Source: Azotobacter paspali
GTDB taxonomy: Bacteria; Pseudomonadota; Gammaproteobacteria; Pseudomonadales; Pseudomonadaceae
Length of the DNA: 64,000 nucleotides
Strand: one strand, 5' to 3'
Assembly (NCBI RefSeq): GCF_042434745.1
Contig: NZ_JBHLSS010000045.1
The first letter of the stretch is position 1, and each line of letters opens with the position of its first letter. The notes under the pieces are model-generated. The model saw only the letters and a program-made list of their open reading frames with translations. It did no database searches and had not been told where the DNA came from. This document shows positions 8,153 through 18,880 of the stretch, in pieces. The translations under genes were made by a program, and so were the position numbers.

Positions 8153-10009
8153 TCAAGTCCAGGCCGCCGCCAGATAGCGCACCAGCAGCGCCGCCACATA
8201 GGCCACGGCGAACAGGTACGCGGTAAAGATCAGCGTAGCTCGCCGGGAGTTGGTTTCGCGCCTGACTACGGCGATAGTCGACAAGCACTGCGGCGCATAG
8301 ACGAACCAGGCCAAATAGGCCAATGCCACCGGCAGGCTCCAGCTATGGGCCAGGGTGCTGCCCAGTGCGGCGTCGCCACCACCCACTGCATAGACGGTGG
8401 CCAGCGTGCTGACTGCCACCTCACGCGCGGCCATGGCCGGAATCAGGGCGATGCACATCTGCCAACTGAAGCCCAGCGGCTCGAACAGCGGCTGCATGAG
8501 CGCACCCAACTTGCCGGCGAAGCTGTATTCGATGGCCGGCAGGGTAGCGTCCTCCGGCGCACCGGGGAAAGTCGCCAGAAACCACAGTACGATGGACAGC
8601 GCGAGGATAATGGTCCCCACGCGCCGGAGGAAAATCCAGGCGCGCTCCTTCAGACCCAGCAGGAAGTGGTACAGATTGGGCCAACGGTAATTGGGCAGCT
8701 CCAGCAATAGCGGGAAGGACTCGCTCTTCCCCTGCCGCCGGCGGCAGACCCAGGCCACCAGCGCGGCACTGGCGATCCCGGCGACGTACAGGCAGAACAG
8801 GGTAACGCCTTGCAGATTGAACAGGCCCCAGACCGTGCGCTGCGGCACGAAGGCGCCGATCACCAGCGCATATACCGGCAGGCGCGCCGAACAGGTCATC
8901 AGCGGAGCCGTCATGATGGTGACCAGACGTTCGCGCGGATTGGAAATCGAGCGCGTGGACATGATCCCGGGCACCGCGCAGGCGAAGCTGGACAGCAGCG
9001 GGATGAACGAGCGGCCGGACAAGCCGACGCCGCGCATCATGCGATCGAGCAGGAAGGCTGCGCGGGGCAGATAGCCGGAATCCTCCAGCGCCAGGATGAA
9101 GGCGAACAGGATGATGATCTGCGGCAGGAAGACCAGCACGCTGCCCATCCCGGCGATCAGGCCGTCCACCACGAAGTCATGCAGGATGCCCTCCGGCAGC
9201 AGTGCGCCGACCTGCTCGCCCAACCAGCCGACCAGGGCCTCGATGCCATCCATCAGCGGCGCTGCCCAAGCGAATACCGCCTGAAACATCAACAGCAGGG
9301 TCGCCGCGAGAATCACCAGCCCCAGCACCGGGTGCATGACCAGCGCATCCAGCCGGTCCTGCCAGCGCGGCGCGGATGCCGGCGCCTCGACGCAGTCGGC
9401 CAGCAGGGCGTCGATGCGCGCATACAGGGACTCCACCGCCTCGCCACGCACGGGCAGACCGAGACTGCCCGTGCGGCTCTTCAGGTCGACGGCCAGGGTG
9501 CGCAGGGCAGCCTGCAGGGCGGCCACGCCGTTGCGGCGCACGGCGACGGTTTCCACCACCGGCATGCCCAGACGCTCGGCCAGCAGGTCGGTACGGATGT
9601 TAATGCCACGCTGGCGGGCGGCGTCGGCCAAGTTGAGCACCAGGATCATCGGCAGGCCCAGCGCCTTCAGCTCCAGCACCAGGCGCAGACCCAGCTTGAT
9701 ATTGGTTGCGTCGACGACCGCCACCAGCGCGTCGGGACGCACTTCGCCGGGCATCTCGCCGAGGATGACGCGACGCGCCACCTGCTCGTCCGGCGAGGCC
9801 ACGTACAGGCTATAGGTGCCGGGCAGGTCGATCAGTTCGGCCGGGCGAGACAGGCCGGCCAGCGGGCCGCTGCGCTTTTCCACGGTGACGCCGGCATAGT
9901 TCGCCACCTTGGCCCTGGCACCGGTCAGGCAGTTGAAGAGCGCGGTCTTGCCGCAGTTGGGGTTGCCCACCAGAGCGAAGTGCAGAACGGACTGGGACAT
10001 GGGAGGCAT
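8153..10009 (-). CDS. feoB: Ferrous iron transport protein B, short form
   Basis: Inner-membrane iron(II) transporter. The N-terminal GTPase domain shows G1 GNPNCGKT (residues 15-22), G3 DLPGTYSLY and G4 NLAD. It is followed by a linker helical domain and a membrane part with Gate-like segments (LPRAAFLLDRMMRGVGLSGRSFIPLLSSFACAVPG region). At 618 residues it is some 150 shorter than the roughly 770 of E. coli and P. aeruginosa FeoB. Three starts compete: GTG 10012, ATG 10009 and ATG 10000. ATG 10009 overlaps the feoA stop as TGATG and is chosen for translational coupling; none has a strong ribosome site. Confidence 0.93.
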   Translation of the reverse strand: MPPMSQSVLHFALVGNPNCGKTALFNCLTGARAKVANYAGVTVEKRSGPLAGLSRPAELIDLPGTYSLYVASPDEQVARRVILGEMPGEVRPDALVAVVDATNIKLGLRLVLELKALGLPMILVLNLADAARQRGINIRTDLLAERLGMPVVETVAVRRNGVAALQAALRTLAVDLKSRTGSLGLPVRGEAVESLYARIDALLADCVEAPASAPRWQDRLDALVMHPVLGLVILAATLLLMFQAVFAWAAPLMDGIEALVGWLGEQVGALLPEGILHDFVVDGLIAGMGSVLVFLPQIIILFAFILALEDSGYLPRAAFLLDRMMRGVGLSGRSFIPLLSSFACAVPGIMSTRSISNPRERLVTIMTAPLMTCSARLPVYALVIGAFVPQRTVWGLFNLQGVTLFCLYVAGIASAALVAWVCRRRQGKSESFPLLLELPNYRWPNLYHFLLGLKERAWIFLRRVGTIILALSIVLWFLATFPGAPEDATLPAIEYSFAGKLGALMQPLFEPLGFSWQMCIALIPAMAAREVAVSTLATVYAVGGGDAALGSTLAHSWSLPVALAYLAWFVYAPQCLSTIAVVRRETNSRRATLIFTAYLFAVAYVAALLVRYLAAAWT

Positions 10010-10308
10010 CACGCGGAATGAAGGATGGCGAGGACTTTCTCGGCTTCGGCGCGGCGCAGGCCGAACTTGGTACCGTTGATGCGCACGGCGATCGGATCGG
10101 TGCCGAACAGACCGAAACCGATGACCTGCAGTGTGGCGCCGGGCAGAAAGCCCAGCTCTTTCAACCGCAAGGTCACCTGGTCGTCCATGTCGCCGAACAG
10201 GGCGCTGGCGACGATTTCCACGACCTTGGCCCTGGAGCCCTTGGGTAGCCGGTGCAAAGGGATGTGGGCGGACGATGCGTCGCTGCCGTCGAAGGTTTTA
10301 CTGGGCAT
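10009..10308 (-). CDS. feoA: Ferrous iron transport protein A
   Basis: Small SH3-like cytoplasmic protein of 99 residues that supports FeoB. The core of the fold is visible in LRLKELGFLPGATLQVIGFG and DPIAVRINGTKFGLRRAEAEKVLA. It carries an N-terminal extension of about 20 residues before PLHRLPKGSRAKV, longer than the common 75-85-residue FeoA. It is the first gene of the feo operon and its stop overlaps the feoB start. The ribosome site (AGGA) is unusually close to the ATG. Confidence 0.92.
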   Translation of the reverse strand: MPSKTFDGSDASSAHIPLHRLPKGSRAKVVEIVASALFGDMDDQVTLRLKELGFLPGATLQVIGFGLFGTDPIAVRINGTKFGLRRAEAEKVLAILHSA

Positions 10309-10319
10309 TCCTGAGTCTC

Positions 10320-10339
10320 AATAATCGAGATTGATTATT
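10320..10339 (-). promoter_or_regulatory. AT-rich inverted repeat upstream of feoA, candidate operator
   Basis: A perfect 7-base inverted repeat (aataatc / gattatt) with a 6-base spacer lies 12-31 bases before the feoA start, in otherwise GC-rich DNA. An iron-controlled operon should have a Fur site here, and one half resembles the Fur hexamer repeat, but the whole fits the 19-base Fur consensus poorly. It may be an operator overlapping the -10. Confidence 0.4.
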
Positions 10340-10416
10340 AATGTTGGCGGATGCGGCAGCCAAGTGCAACAAAAGGGCAGTGGCGGCGATCGGCAGCGCC
10401 CTGCCGCGCCGAAACC

Positions 10417-11164
10417 TCAGCCGGGCAAATCCTTGCGCAATTTCACCGGCTCGCCGGGTTTGCGCTTGAGAACGCCGCGCATGCGGATATTGAGCGTCTC
10501 GACGATCACGGAAAAGATCATCGCGAAGTAGATGTAGCCCCGCGGCACATGTACCTCGAAAGACTCGGCCACCAGCAGGGTGCCGACCACGATGAGAAAA
10601 GACAGTGCGAGCATCTTCAGCGACGGATGTTTATCGATGAACTCGCCGATGGCGCCGGAAGCGGCCATCATCAGCAGCACGGCGATGACGATCGCGGCGA
10701 TCATCACCGGCAGGTTCTGCATGAGCCCGACCGCGGTGACCACCGATTCCAGGGAGAAGATGATATTGATCAGCGCGATCTGCAGGATCACGCCGACGAG
10801 GCCAAACCTGGCACGGCTCCCATGGGCTTCCTCCTGCGCTTCGCCCTCGAGGCTTTTCCAGATTTCCAGAGTGCTCTTGAACAGCAGGAACAGACTGCCG
10901 AAAAATAGAATCAGGTCGCGTCCGGAGATACCCTGGCCGAACACCGCGAACAGATCGTGGGTCAGGCGCATCATCCAGGTGATCGACAGCAGCGGCAGGA
11001 TCGGCCAGCACCATGCAGAGGAGGCGAGCCCTGGCTTGTTCCCCCTTCGGCAGGCGACTGACCAGGATCGAAATGAAAATGATGTTGTCGATGCCGATAA
11101 CGATTTCCAGAGCAGTCAGGGTAAGGAGCACGATTCAGGTCTGGGGGTTGGCGAGCCACTCCAT
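10417..11164 (-). pseudogene. TerC-family integral membrane protein gene, broken by a nonsense codon and a frameshift
   Basis: TerC-family proteins are multi-pass membrane proteins linked to metal homeostasis. The start at 11164 reads MEWLANPQT and then a TGA at 11137-11135. The same frame resumes with LLTLTALEIVIGIDNIIFIS, the TerC signature with its conserved acidic residues. Near 11000 the frame shifts; the rest continues in another frame as LLSITWMMRLTHDLFAVFG, ISGRDLILFFGSLFLLFKS and SLESVVTAVGLMQNLPVM to the stop at 10417. The span is 748 bases, not a multiple of three. A restart downstream would still hit the frameshift, so a working product is unlikely unless the sequence has errors. 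Confidence 0.85.
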
Positions 11165-11215
11165 TCGAGGCTACCCCTCGCGGTGGGGATGAAGAATCCT
11201 ATCTATGTCCTGCGT

Positions 11216-13117
<1,902 letters not shown>

Positions 13118-13167
13118 GATGGCGGCGGAGTTTACCAGCTTCGCCGTGTGCCGCGGAGGGACACGAC

Positions 13168-13617
13168 ATGCCGCGCGATCTGCAGGCTTTCGCTTTGGGG
13201 TTGTACCTACGTCCAGGTGTCGAGGCCGCCTGCCTGGAATTGCAGGAGCAAGGGGCCGATGTCTGCCTGCTGCTCTGCGCTGTTTGGCTGGAGACACACG
13301 GCATCGGGTGCACGGCCGAACGCTGCGCCGAACTGCAGCAACTGGCGCAGCCTTGGCGGACACAGGTGATCGCGCCCCTGCGCCGACTGCGCCAGGACTG
13401 GCGCCCGGCGGCCCGCAACGATCCCGTTCTGGACGAGCTGCGGGAGCGCCTGAAAGCACTGGAGCTGGATGCGGAATGGGCGCAACTGCAGCGCCTGGAG
13501 GCGGCCAGTCGCGACTGGCCGGCAGCGCCCGAGGCCGCGAGGGGCTGGCTGGAGAAGCTGGCAGGCCCGGCTGCAGGCTGTCGCGCGGCGCTCGCCAGCC
13601 TACGCGCGGCGACGTGA
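13168..13617 (+). CDS. TIGR02444 family protein
   Basis: A 149-residue cytoplasmic protein rich in helix, leucine and tryptophan, beginning MPRDLQAFALGLYLRPGVE. This matches the small TIGR02444 family of pseudomonads and relatives, whose function is unknown; the family is normally next to the ABC-F gene, as here. It starts 50 bases from the divergent yheS start and ends 12 bases before the convergent algP stop. Confidence 0.82.
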   Translation: MPRDLQAFALGLYLRPGVEAACLELQEQGADVCLLLCAVWLETHGIGCTAERCAELQQLAQPWRTQVIAPLRRLRQDWRPAARNDPVLDELRERLKALELDAEWAQLQRLEAASRDWPAAPEAARGWLEKLAGPAAGCRAALASLRAAT

Positions 13618-13628
13618 GGTGGTACGGA

Positions 13629-14297
13629 TCAGGACAGATCCGGCTTGCCGGGCACGACAGGAGCGCTCGCCGCAACAGGCTCGGCCGGCTTGGCAGCCGC
13701 CTTGGCACGGCTCCGCTTCACCGCCGACTTGGCGGGCGATTCGGCCGCCGCAGCCGGACGTGGCGCGCGTGTCGTCGTACGCTTGGCCGGCGCCTCGCCG
13801 GCAGGCGCCACGGTCTCGACCTGAAGCTTGGCGCGACGGGATGCGGCCGGCTTGCTCCCCACCGCTTTCGGTACCGGCTTGCTCTCCGGACGCTCGGCCG
13901 GCGCCATCAGCGCCTGGGCCGCGGCCTCCCTCACCTGGGCGACCCCCTGTGCCAGCTCCAGCGCCTGTAGGGTGTCATGGCGCAGCCGGACGATGTAGTC
14001 ACGGGTTTCCGCCTGGCGCGCCTTGAGATCGTCGAGCAGCGGCTCGAGTTCGTCGACCGCCTTCCTGCTCCGGACCTGCGCCTTGGCTTTGCCGGCCAGC
14101 GCGGCATCCTGCAGCTTCGCGCGCGCCTCATGCAGCTTCTCCTGAACCTTGCTGCGCTGCTTCTCCAGCTTGGCCAGCGCCTTCTCGGCATCCTGCAGCG
14201 TCTGGGAACAGGCTTCCTCCAGATGGACGAGCAGGCTCTGCGAAAGTTGCTGCAGCAGATGCAGCGGGGTCGTGACAGGGGACTTCTTGATCGGCAT
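13629..14297 (-). CDS. algP: AlgP (AlgR3) histone-like regulator with a shortened tail
   Basis: In P. aeruginosa AlgP is a histone-H1-like protein linked to algD transcription. The N-terminal part here (TPLHLLQQLSQSLLVHLEEA, then LAKLEKQRSKVQEKLHEA and DLKARQAETRDYIVRLRHD) matches it closely and forms a long coiled coil. The C-terminal Lys/Pro/Ala tail is only about 90 residues and irregular (KPVPKAVGSKPAASRR), whereas the P. aeruginosa protein has a long regular KPAA array and about 350 residues in all; this one has 222. It lies downstream of algQ after a 135-base gap. P. aeruginosa has a peptidyl-prolyl isomerase gene there, absent here. Confidence 0.88.
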   Translation of the reverse strand: MPIKKSPVTTPLHLLQQLSQSLLVHLEEACSQTLQDAEKALAKLEKQRSKVQEKLHEARAKLQDAALAGKAKAQVRSRKAVDELEPLLDDLKARQAETRDYIVRLRHDTLQALELAQGVAQVREAAAQALMAPAERPESKPVPKAVGSKPAASRRAKLQVETVAPAGEAPAKRTTTRAPRPAAAAESPAKSAVKRSRAKAAAKPAEPVAASAPVVPGKPDLS

Positions 14298-14432
14298 GAC
14301 ATGCTCCTAGCGAAGGGACTCCATCATACTACTCACCCGGCTCACAACCGCCAACGAAACCAGCGCAGGCAAAAGATTCGCATATGAAAAGCCGGCCTCT
14401 GCGAACAGGCGGCAAAGGCCTGCGTCAGAGCG

Positions 14433-14900
14433 TCAGGCGTTGGCGGCGATCTGCCAGTGCGCGTTATGCAGCACTTCGATCAGGCAGTCCTCCAGTTCGA
14501 AGCGTTCGCGCAACAGACCGCCGAGCGCCTCGATCTCCCGGCTCAGCGAACCATCCAGGCAATCGTCGTTATCCAGGCGGTCGTTGAAGGCCAACGCTGC
14601 CTGGGTGATCGCCTCGAGACGGGGATAGATCTGCTTAGCCAGCCCCAGCCCGCGGCGGTCGCCGAAGGACTCGGCTTCGCCCATCAATCGCTCGTAGACC
14701 TCGAAATGGCCGGCGGAAACGTAATCGACCAACAATTCGCAGAAGACCTGCAGGGCTTCGGCGCTGGCCACGGGTATGGTCTGCTGGCAAACAACACTAT
14801 CGAAGGCTTCGAGCAGGTCCCGGCGCTCGGCCAGCCAGCGATCGATCAGGAGATGGACACCATCCCAGCGTTCCTGGGCGTCTTGGTGGATTTCGAGCAT
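14433..14900 (-). CDS. algQ: AlgQ / Rsd family anti-sigma-70 regulator
   Basis: A 155-residue helical protein of the Rsd/AlgQ family, which binds region 4 of sigma-70 and, in P. aeruginosa, affects alginate and nucleoside diphosphate kinase levels. Family hallmarks are HQDAQERWDGVHLLIDRWLAER at the N terminus, FCELLVDYVSAGHFEVYERL in the middle and FELEDCLIEVLHNAHW at the end. It lies between dsbB and algP on the minus strand, as in P. aeruginosa. The 205-base gap before it suggests its own promoter. Confidence 0.93.
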   Translation of the reverse strand: MLEIHQDAQERWDGVHLLIDRWLAERRDLLEAFDSVVCQQTIPVASAEALQVFCELLVDYVSAGHFEVYERLMGEAESFGDRRGLGLAKQIYPRLEAITQAALAFNDRLDNDDCLDGSLSREIEALGGLLRERFELEDCLIEVLHNAHWQIAANA

Positions 14901-15105
14901 GGTCTGGCTTCCCTACTGTTGTTTATGTTCAGGCCCACGAAGGGCCCGCTATATCGACGCATCCGGCTTGGGAAAAGTGCGATCGAACAACGGGATCGAC
15001 TGACACATGGCCGCAGAGTATGCCTGTCGCGCCACACCGACAAGCCATGCGCCGACGAAAGCTCATACGCTTGTTCGAAGCGCCACAGCGGCATTCAGGG
15101 AAGGG

Positions 15106-15597
15106 TCAAGCTCGGCGCAGCAACTGGAGCAGGGCGAACAGCAGCATCGCGACGAAGGCCAGCAGGCTCCACTCCGGCAGGCTCATGCCGAACAGCGTCC
15201 AGCTAACCTCGGCGCAGTCCGCCGTCCCATGCAGGACTTGGCGGACGATCTCCTGGAATGGCAGGGCCTCGAGCATGTATTCCAGACTGGGCAGGCAGGA
15301 CGGCAACTGCTCCGGCGGAATGTTCTGCAGCCAAACTTGGCGCCCGGCAGTGGCCGCACCGCCCAGCGCAGCGAGCAGGGCAAAGCCGGCGTACAGCCGC
15401 TGGCCGTCCAGTGCCGGACCATGCAGGGCGGCGACCAGACAGATCAGACCGAAGAGGATGACGAAGATGCGCTGTACGATGCACAGCGGACAGGGTTCCA
15501 GACCGATACCATGCTCCAGGTAGAGCGCACCACCGAGCAACGCGACGCAACCGAGAAAGGCGAGAAGGAAGAGAGAACGTGGACTGGCCAGGTTCAT
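15106..15597 (-). CDS. dsbB: Disulfide bond formation protein B
   Basis: Inner-membrane quinone reductase that reoxidises DsbA. The 163-residue product has four predicted membrane helices, the first periplasmic cysteine pair in EPCPLCIVQR, and a second loop with cysteines in LPSCLPSLEYML and GTADCAEVSW. Pseudomonads carry two DsbB paralogues; the one next to hemY and algQ, sometimes called DsbH, is the counterpart of this gene. The ATG at 15597 begins MNLASPRSLFLLAFLG. Confidence 0.93.
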   Translation of the reverse strand: MNLASPRSLFLLAFLGCVALLGGALYLEHGIGLEPCPLCIVQRIFVILFGLICLVAALHGPALDGQRLYAGFALLAALGGAATAGRQVWLQNIPPEQLPSCLPSLEYMLEALPFQEIVRQVLHGTADCAEVSWTLFGMSLPEWSLLAFVAMLLFALLQLLRRA

Positions 15598-15730
15598 AGC
15601 TGCTCCGGGTCGAAGACAAGGGCGCTACGTTAGAGGAAAGCGCCCCGGGCTTTCAAGGCGCGAAAGCTTCCGGGACGCTCGATTCGTGTCGAGCCCTGCA
15701 TTGGCTCGCACGAAGGGGAGAAAGCCAGCC

Positions 15731-16963
15731 TCAGGGGGTGGCCGGCTCGGACAGCAGGGCGGGAACCCGTTCGAGCTTCAACCCTTCCTGGAACAAGCGG
15801 TTGCTGTGCTCGGTTTCACCCAGTTGGGCCAGCAGGCGTGCCAGCTCGGCGCAAGTCTCGGCGCTGCGGCTGAGGGCCAGGCTGGCCTCCAGGTACTCCC
15901 GCGCCTTGTCGAACTGCTCGTTGACCAGGGACAGGCGACCCAGGGTCAACAGCAGCAGCGGATCGTTCGGCTGCTTCTCCAGCAGGCTGTGAGCCAGATT
16001 CAGTTGTCGCGCCGGATCGCTGCTGCGCACCTGGCCGTAAAGGTAGGCCAGACGCCCCTCATAGTGCTGCTTGAGGGCTGCCCGCAGGACTGCCTCGGCC
16101 TCGTCCTCGGCGTTTAGCTCGCGCAGGCGTGTGGCGTAGGCGTAGAGCAGGTCGGGGTCGTGCTGCAGCGACGAGGGGATCTGGCTCCAGCAGCCGGTCA
16201 CGAGACCGCGGGCGGTTTCGCCCTCCTTCAGCTCGCCCTTGCCAATCTGCTCCAGGGCCGCGGTCCAGGCCAGATGCTCCAGTTCGTTCAGCTTGTCGGC
16301 GGGCAGCACCCGGCGCTTGCGCAGCACAGGCAGCAGCCGGCAAAGCGCCGGCCAGTCCTGCAACTGGACGTAGAGCTTCTGCAGCAGGCTCAGGGTATAG
16401 GGTTGCTGGGGGTGGTCCTCGTTCAATTGCTGCAGGACGCTCAGCGCTTGACGGTATTCACCGCGGTCGATCAGCAGCCGGGCCTGGGTCAGGCCGATGG
16501 CAACCTCCGCCTTCGGCTCGCGCTCGCGGGCCTGGCGCAGCAGGTCGTCGCTCTGGGCGTACTCGCCCAGTTCGTTGGCCGCCCGGGCGGCCCCCAGGTA
16601 ATGCACCAGCGGCTGCTGGTCGGTGGCCGCGGCGCGGGTCAACTTGTGCAGCGCCTGCTGCCAGTTGCCCTCGGCCAGATCGCGCTGGCCGTGCAAGGCG
16701 GCCTGACGGGCGCGCCGGTTACGGTTGCGCTGCGACCAGGGCAGCACCACGCCGGCCGAGGCGGCGATCAGGCCGACCGCCCAGCGCAGAACGAAGAAGG
16801 CGGCGACCACCACCAGCAACAGGCCGAGGAAAACCCAGAGGCTGGATTCGAACCGATAACCCTGGTAGGCGAACAGCACGTAACCCGGATGCTCGGCGAT
16901 AGCCATGCCGAGCAGAACGGCGCCGGCGATGACCACCAGTAGGAGCAGATAGAGGCGGCTCAT
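15731..16963 (-). CDS. hemY: HemY, TPR-containing membrane protein
   Basis: Inner-membrane protein of the proteobacterial HemY family (not protoporphyrinogen oxidase), co-transcribed with hemCDX; its precise role in haem synthesis is unsettled. Two N-terminal membrane helices (LYLLLLVVIAGAVLLGMAI and SLWVFLGLLLVVVAAFFVL) are followed by a soluble domain of TPR-like repeats, such as KLTRAAATDQQPLVHYLGAA and LLLLTLGRLSLVNEQFDKAR. The length of 410 is normal. Its ATG overlaps the hemX stop by 4 bases, implying translational coupling. Confidence 0.93.
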   Translation of the reverse strand: MSRLYLLLLVVIAGAVLLGMAIAEHPGYVLFAYQGYRFESSLWVFLGLLLVVVAAFFVLRWAVGLIAASAGVVLPWSQRNRNRRARQAALHGQRDLAEGNWQQALHKLTRAAATDQQPLVHYLGAARAANELGEYAQSDDLLRQAREREPKAEVAIGLTQARLLIDRGEYRQALSVLQQLNEDHPQQPYTLSLLQKLYVQLQDWPALCRLLPVLRKRRVLPADKLNELEHLAWTAALEQIGKGELKEGETARGLVTGCWSQIPSSLQHDPDLLYAYATRLRELNAEDEAEAVLRAALKQHYEGRLAYLYGQVRSSDPARQLNLAHSLLEKQPNDPLLLLTLGRLSLVNEQFDKAREYLEASLALSRSAETCAELARLLAQLGETEHSNRLFQEGLKLERVPALLSEPATP

Positions 16964-18075
16964 TGACGGGCACCCTCCTTCTTCTTCACCGCCGCGGCAG
17001 CTTCGGCCTCCTCACGTTGCGCCTGGCGACGCTGCAAGTAGTTCTGCAGAGTACTCACGGTCTGCGACAGATCGGGCATCTGCTGCGCCACCGGCTGCTT
17101 GGAGAGTTCGGTCAGGCGCTTGCCGAGAGCGGCGCTCTGCGGATGGTCCGGATTGAACTGGCCGGCCAGCACCTCCTGAGCCTGCTGCAGCGCCTGCCGA
17201 TAAATGTCGGGAGAGGCGTTCAACACCGCCCACTGGGCCTGTTCCAGGGCCAGTGCCAGGGTCAGGCGGACCTGCGCCAGGTTCTGTCCGGCCAGCAGCG
17301 GGCGGATATCCTGATCGGCATGCAAATCGACGCGCACGAAGCGGGAGATCTTTTCCCACCACTGCTGCCAGCGGTCGGCGACGACTGGTGCCTGCTCCTG
17401 CTCGTAGATGGGCGCTAGGGGCTTGAGCTGGGCGACCTGCTCACGCAGCGCGCCGAGGCTCAGGAAGAGGCCGATGCGGTCTGGCGGCGTCAGGCTGCGC
17501 AGGGACTCGAGGCCGCGCGCCAGCACCTGGCGCACCGGGAAGGAAGCCGGATCATCCAGTTCGCGGAGGATGCCGTCGGCCGCCTCCAGCAGACGCTGAG
17601 CGCTGCCGATGTCCTGCATGGCCGTCAGGCGCAGGTTGGCCAGGCGCAGCAGGTATTCGGCCTCGGCCAGCCGCCAGTCCTCGCGGCTGGCGCCGGTCAG
17701 CTTGTCGAGGCGCTGGACCAGCTTCTCCTGGCCGCTCTCGAGCATGGCCATGGTGCGCTCGTGCTCCTCCAGCTCGGAACGCGCCGGGAACTGCGACAGG
17801 CGGCTGGTGATGCTCCGCTCGCTCTGCCTCAGGGCATCCATCTGGCTGCTCAGCGCCGACTCGAAGCGGCTGTTCTGCGCCAGCTCGCCGGCCTGCATCT
17901 CGCGCAACTGCCAGAGGCCCCAGCCGCCGAGACCCGCGCCGCCAGCGCCGATCAGCAGGGCCAGGACGGCCACGGCGCTGGAGACTCCGCCGCCACGCTG
18001 GCTGGTCGGGGCGGGCGCGGCGAGCGGTTGTTTATCATTGTTCGTGGGAATGTTCGGGGGGGCTGCTTCGCTCAC
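16960..18075 (-). CDS. hemX: HemX, membrane-anchored coiled-coil protein
   Basis: Although named for uroporphyrinogen III methylation, this family lacks a methyltransferase fold: it has a short cytoplasmic head, one membrane helix (VAVLALLIGAGGAGLGGWGL) and a long helical periplasmic region. A GTG start at 18075 (VSEAAPPNIPTN) is chosen, with AAGGA 9 bases upstream, giving 371 residues; the longer frame to 18153 adds unlike sequence and runs into hemD. The tail is charged and repetitive. It lies 16 bases after hemD and overlaps hemY by 4 bases. Confidence 0.92.
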   Translation of the reverse strand: MSEAAPPNIPTNNDKQPLAAPAPTSQRGGGVSSAVAVLALLIGAGGAGLGGWGLWQLREMQAGELAQNSRFESALSSQMDALRQSERSITSRLSQFPARSELEEHERTMAMLESGQEKLVQRLDKLTGASREDWRLAEAEYLLRLANLRLTAMQDIGSAQRLLEAADGILRELDDPASFPVRQVLARGLESLRSLTPPDRIGLFLSLGALREQVAQLKPLAPIYEQEQAPVVADRWQQWWEKISRFVRVDLHADQDIRPLLAGQNLAQVRLTLALALEQAQWAVLNASPDIYRQALQQAQEVLAGQFNPDHPQSAALGKRLTELSKQPVAQQMPDLSQTVSTLQNYLQRRQAQREEAEAAAAVKKKEGARQ

Positions 18076-18091
18076 GTATACATCCTTCGGG

Positions 18092-18880
18092 TCAAAAGGT
18101 CGGCGCTGGGCGGCCCTGAAGCGCGGCCAGCAAGGCGGTGGCACTGGCGCCATGGCAGTTCACGACGGTCTGGAATCCCGCCGCGCGGGCCAATTCGGCG
18201 ACCCGCGGGCTCGGCACGAACAAGGGTATCCGAAGCAGTGCCGGCCAGTCAGCCGCCGCCAGTTGGCGCAGATGCTCGAATCCCTGCCCGCTGCTGATCT
18301 GCAGGCCGTTCAGGCGCTCCGTGCGGACCCGCTCGAGCAGGGTGCCGGGCGGGTAATCCGGCAGGGTTCGCCGGTAGAGTTCGATATGATCGACGGCCAG
18401 CCCCCGGCTGCGCAACGATTCGGCGATGAGCTCGCGACCGCCTTCCCCGCGCAGGATCAGCACCCGTGGCTGGGGTACGGCCAATGCCGCGGCCAGTTCG
18501 GGCAGCGCCAGTAGCGCTTCGCTGTCCTCGCCGGCAGTCGGCCAGGCGACCGCCAGGCCGTAATCGGCGAGAATCTCGCCGGTTGCCCGGCCGACGCCAA
18601 ACCAGCATTGATCGGCCGGCGGCTGTGGCCAGTAGCGGTCGAGCAGCTCCAGCCCCAGGCGGGCGGCGGGCTTGCTGACCACGATCACCGCGCTGTAGCG
18701 GTCGAGATCGAGAAAGAGGCTGCGCAGTTCCGCAGTTTCCGACAGCGGCTCGATGGCCAGCAGCGGCAAGCTGCTGCTGTGGATGCCCGCTTCGCTCAGG
18801 CAATCGGCCAGAACGGCGCATTCCTCGGCCGGACGGGTGAGCAGCAGGCGCCACCCGCCGGCATCTGGTCGCGCCGTCAC
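18092..18880 (-). CDS. hemD: Uroporphyrinogen-III synthase
   Basis: Cyclises hydroxymethylbilane to uroporphyrinogen III with inversion of ring D. The family is weakly conserved; recognisable parts are WRLLLTRPAEECAVLADCL, VVSKPAARLGLELL, CWFGVGRATGEIL, LILRGEGGRELIAESLRSRG and LQISSGQGFEHL. The 262-residue length is normal. Its ATG overlaps the hemC stop by 4 bases, and hemX follows after 16 bases, so hemC-hemD-hemX-hemY form one tightly packed operon. Confidence 0.93.
   Translation of the reverse strand: MTARPDAGGWRLLLTRPAEECAVLADCLSEAGIHSSSLPLLAIEPLSETAELRSLFLDLDRYSAVIVVSKPAARLGLELLDRYWPQPPADQCWFGVGRATGEILADYGLAVAWPTAGEDSEALLALPELAAALAVPQPRVLILRGEGGRELIAESLRSRGLAVDHIELYRRTLPDYPPGTLLERVRTERLNGLQISSGQGFEHLRQLAAADWPALLRIPLFVPSPRVAELARAAGFQTVVNCHGASATALLAALQGRPAPTF

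Noticed and set aside
14385..14425. Terminator between algQ and algP
   Set aside because: A stem can be drawn ahead of a short T-run on the minus strand, but it needs two mismatches or bulges, so it was not listed as a feature.
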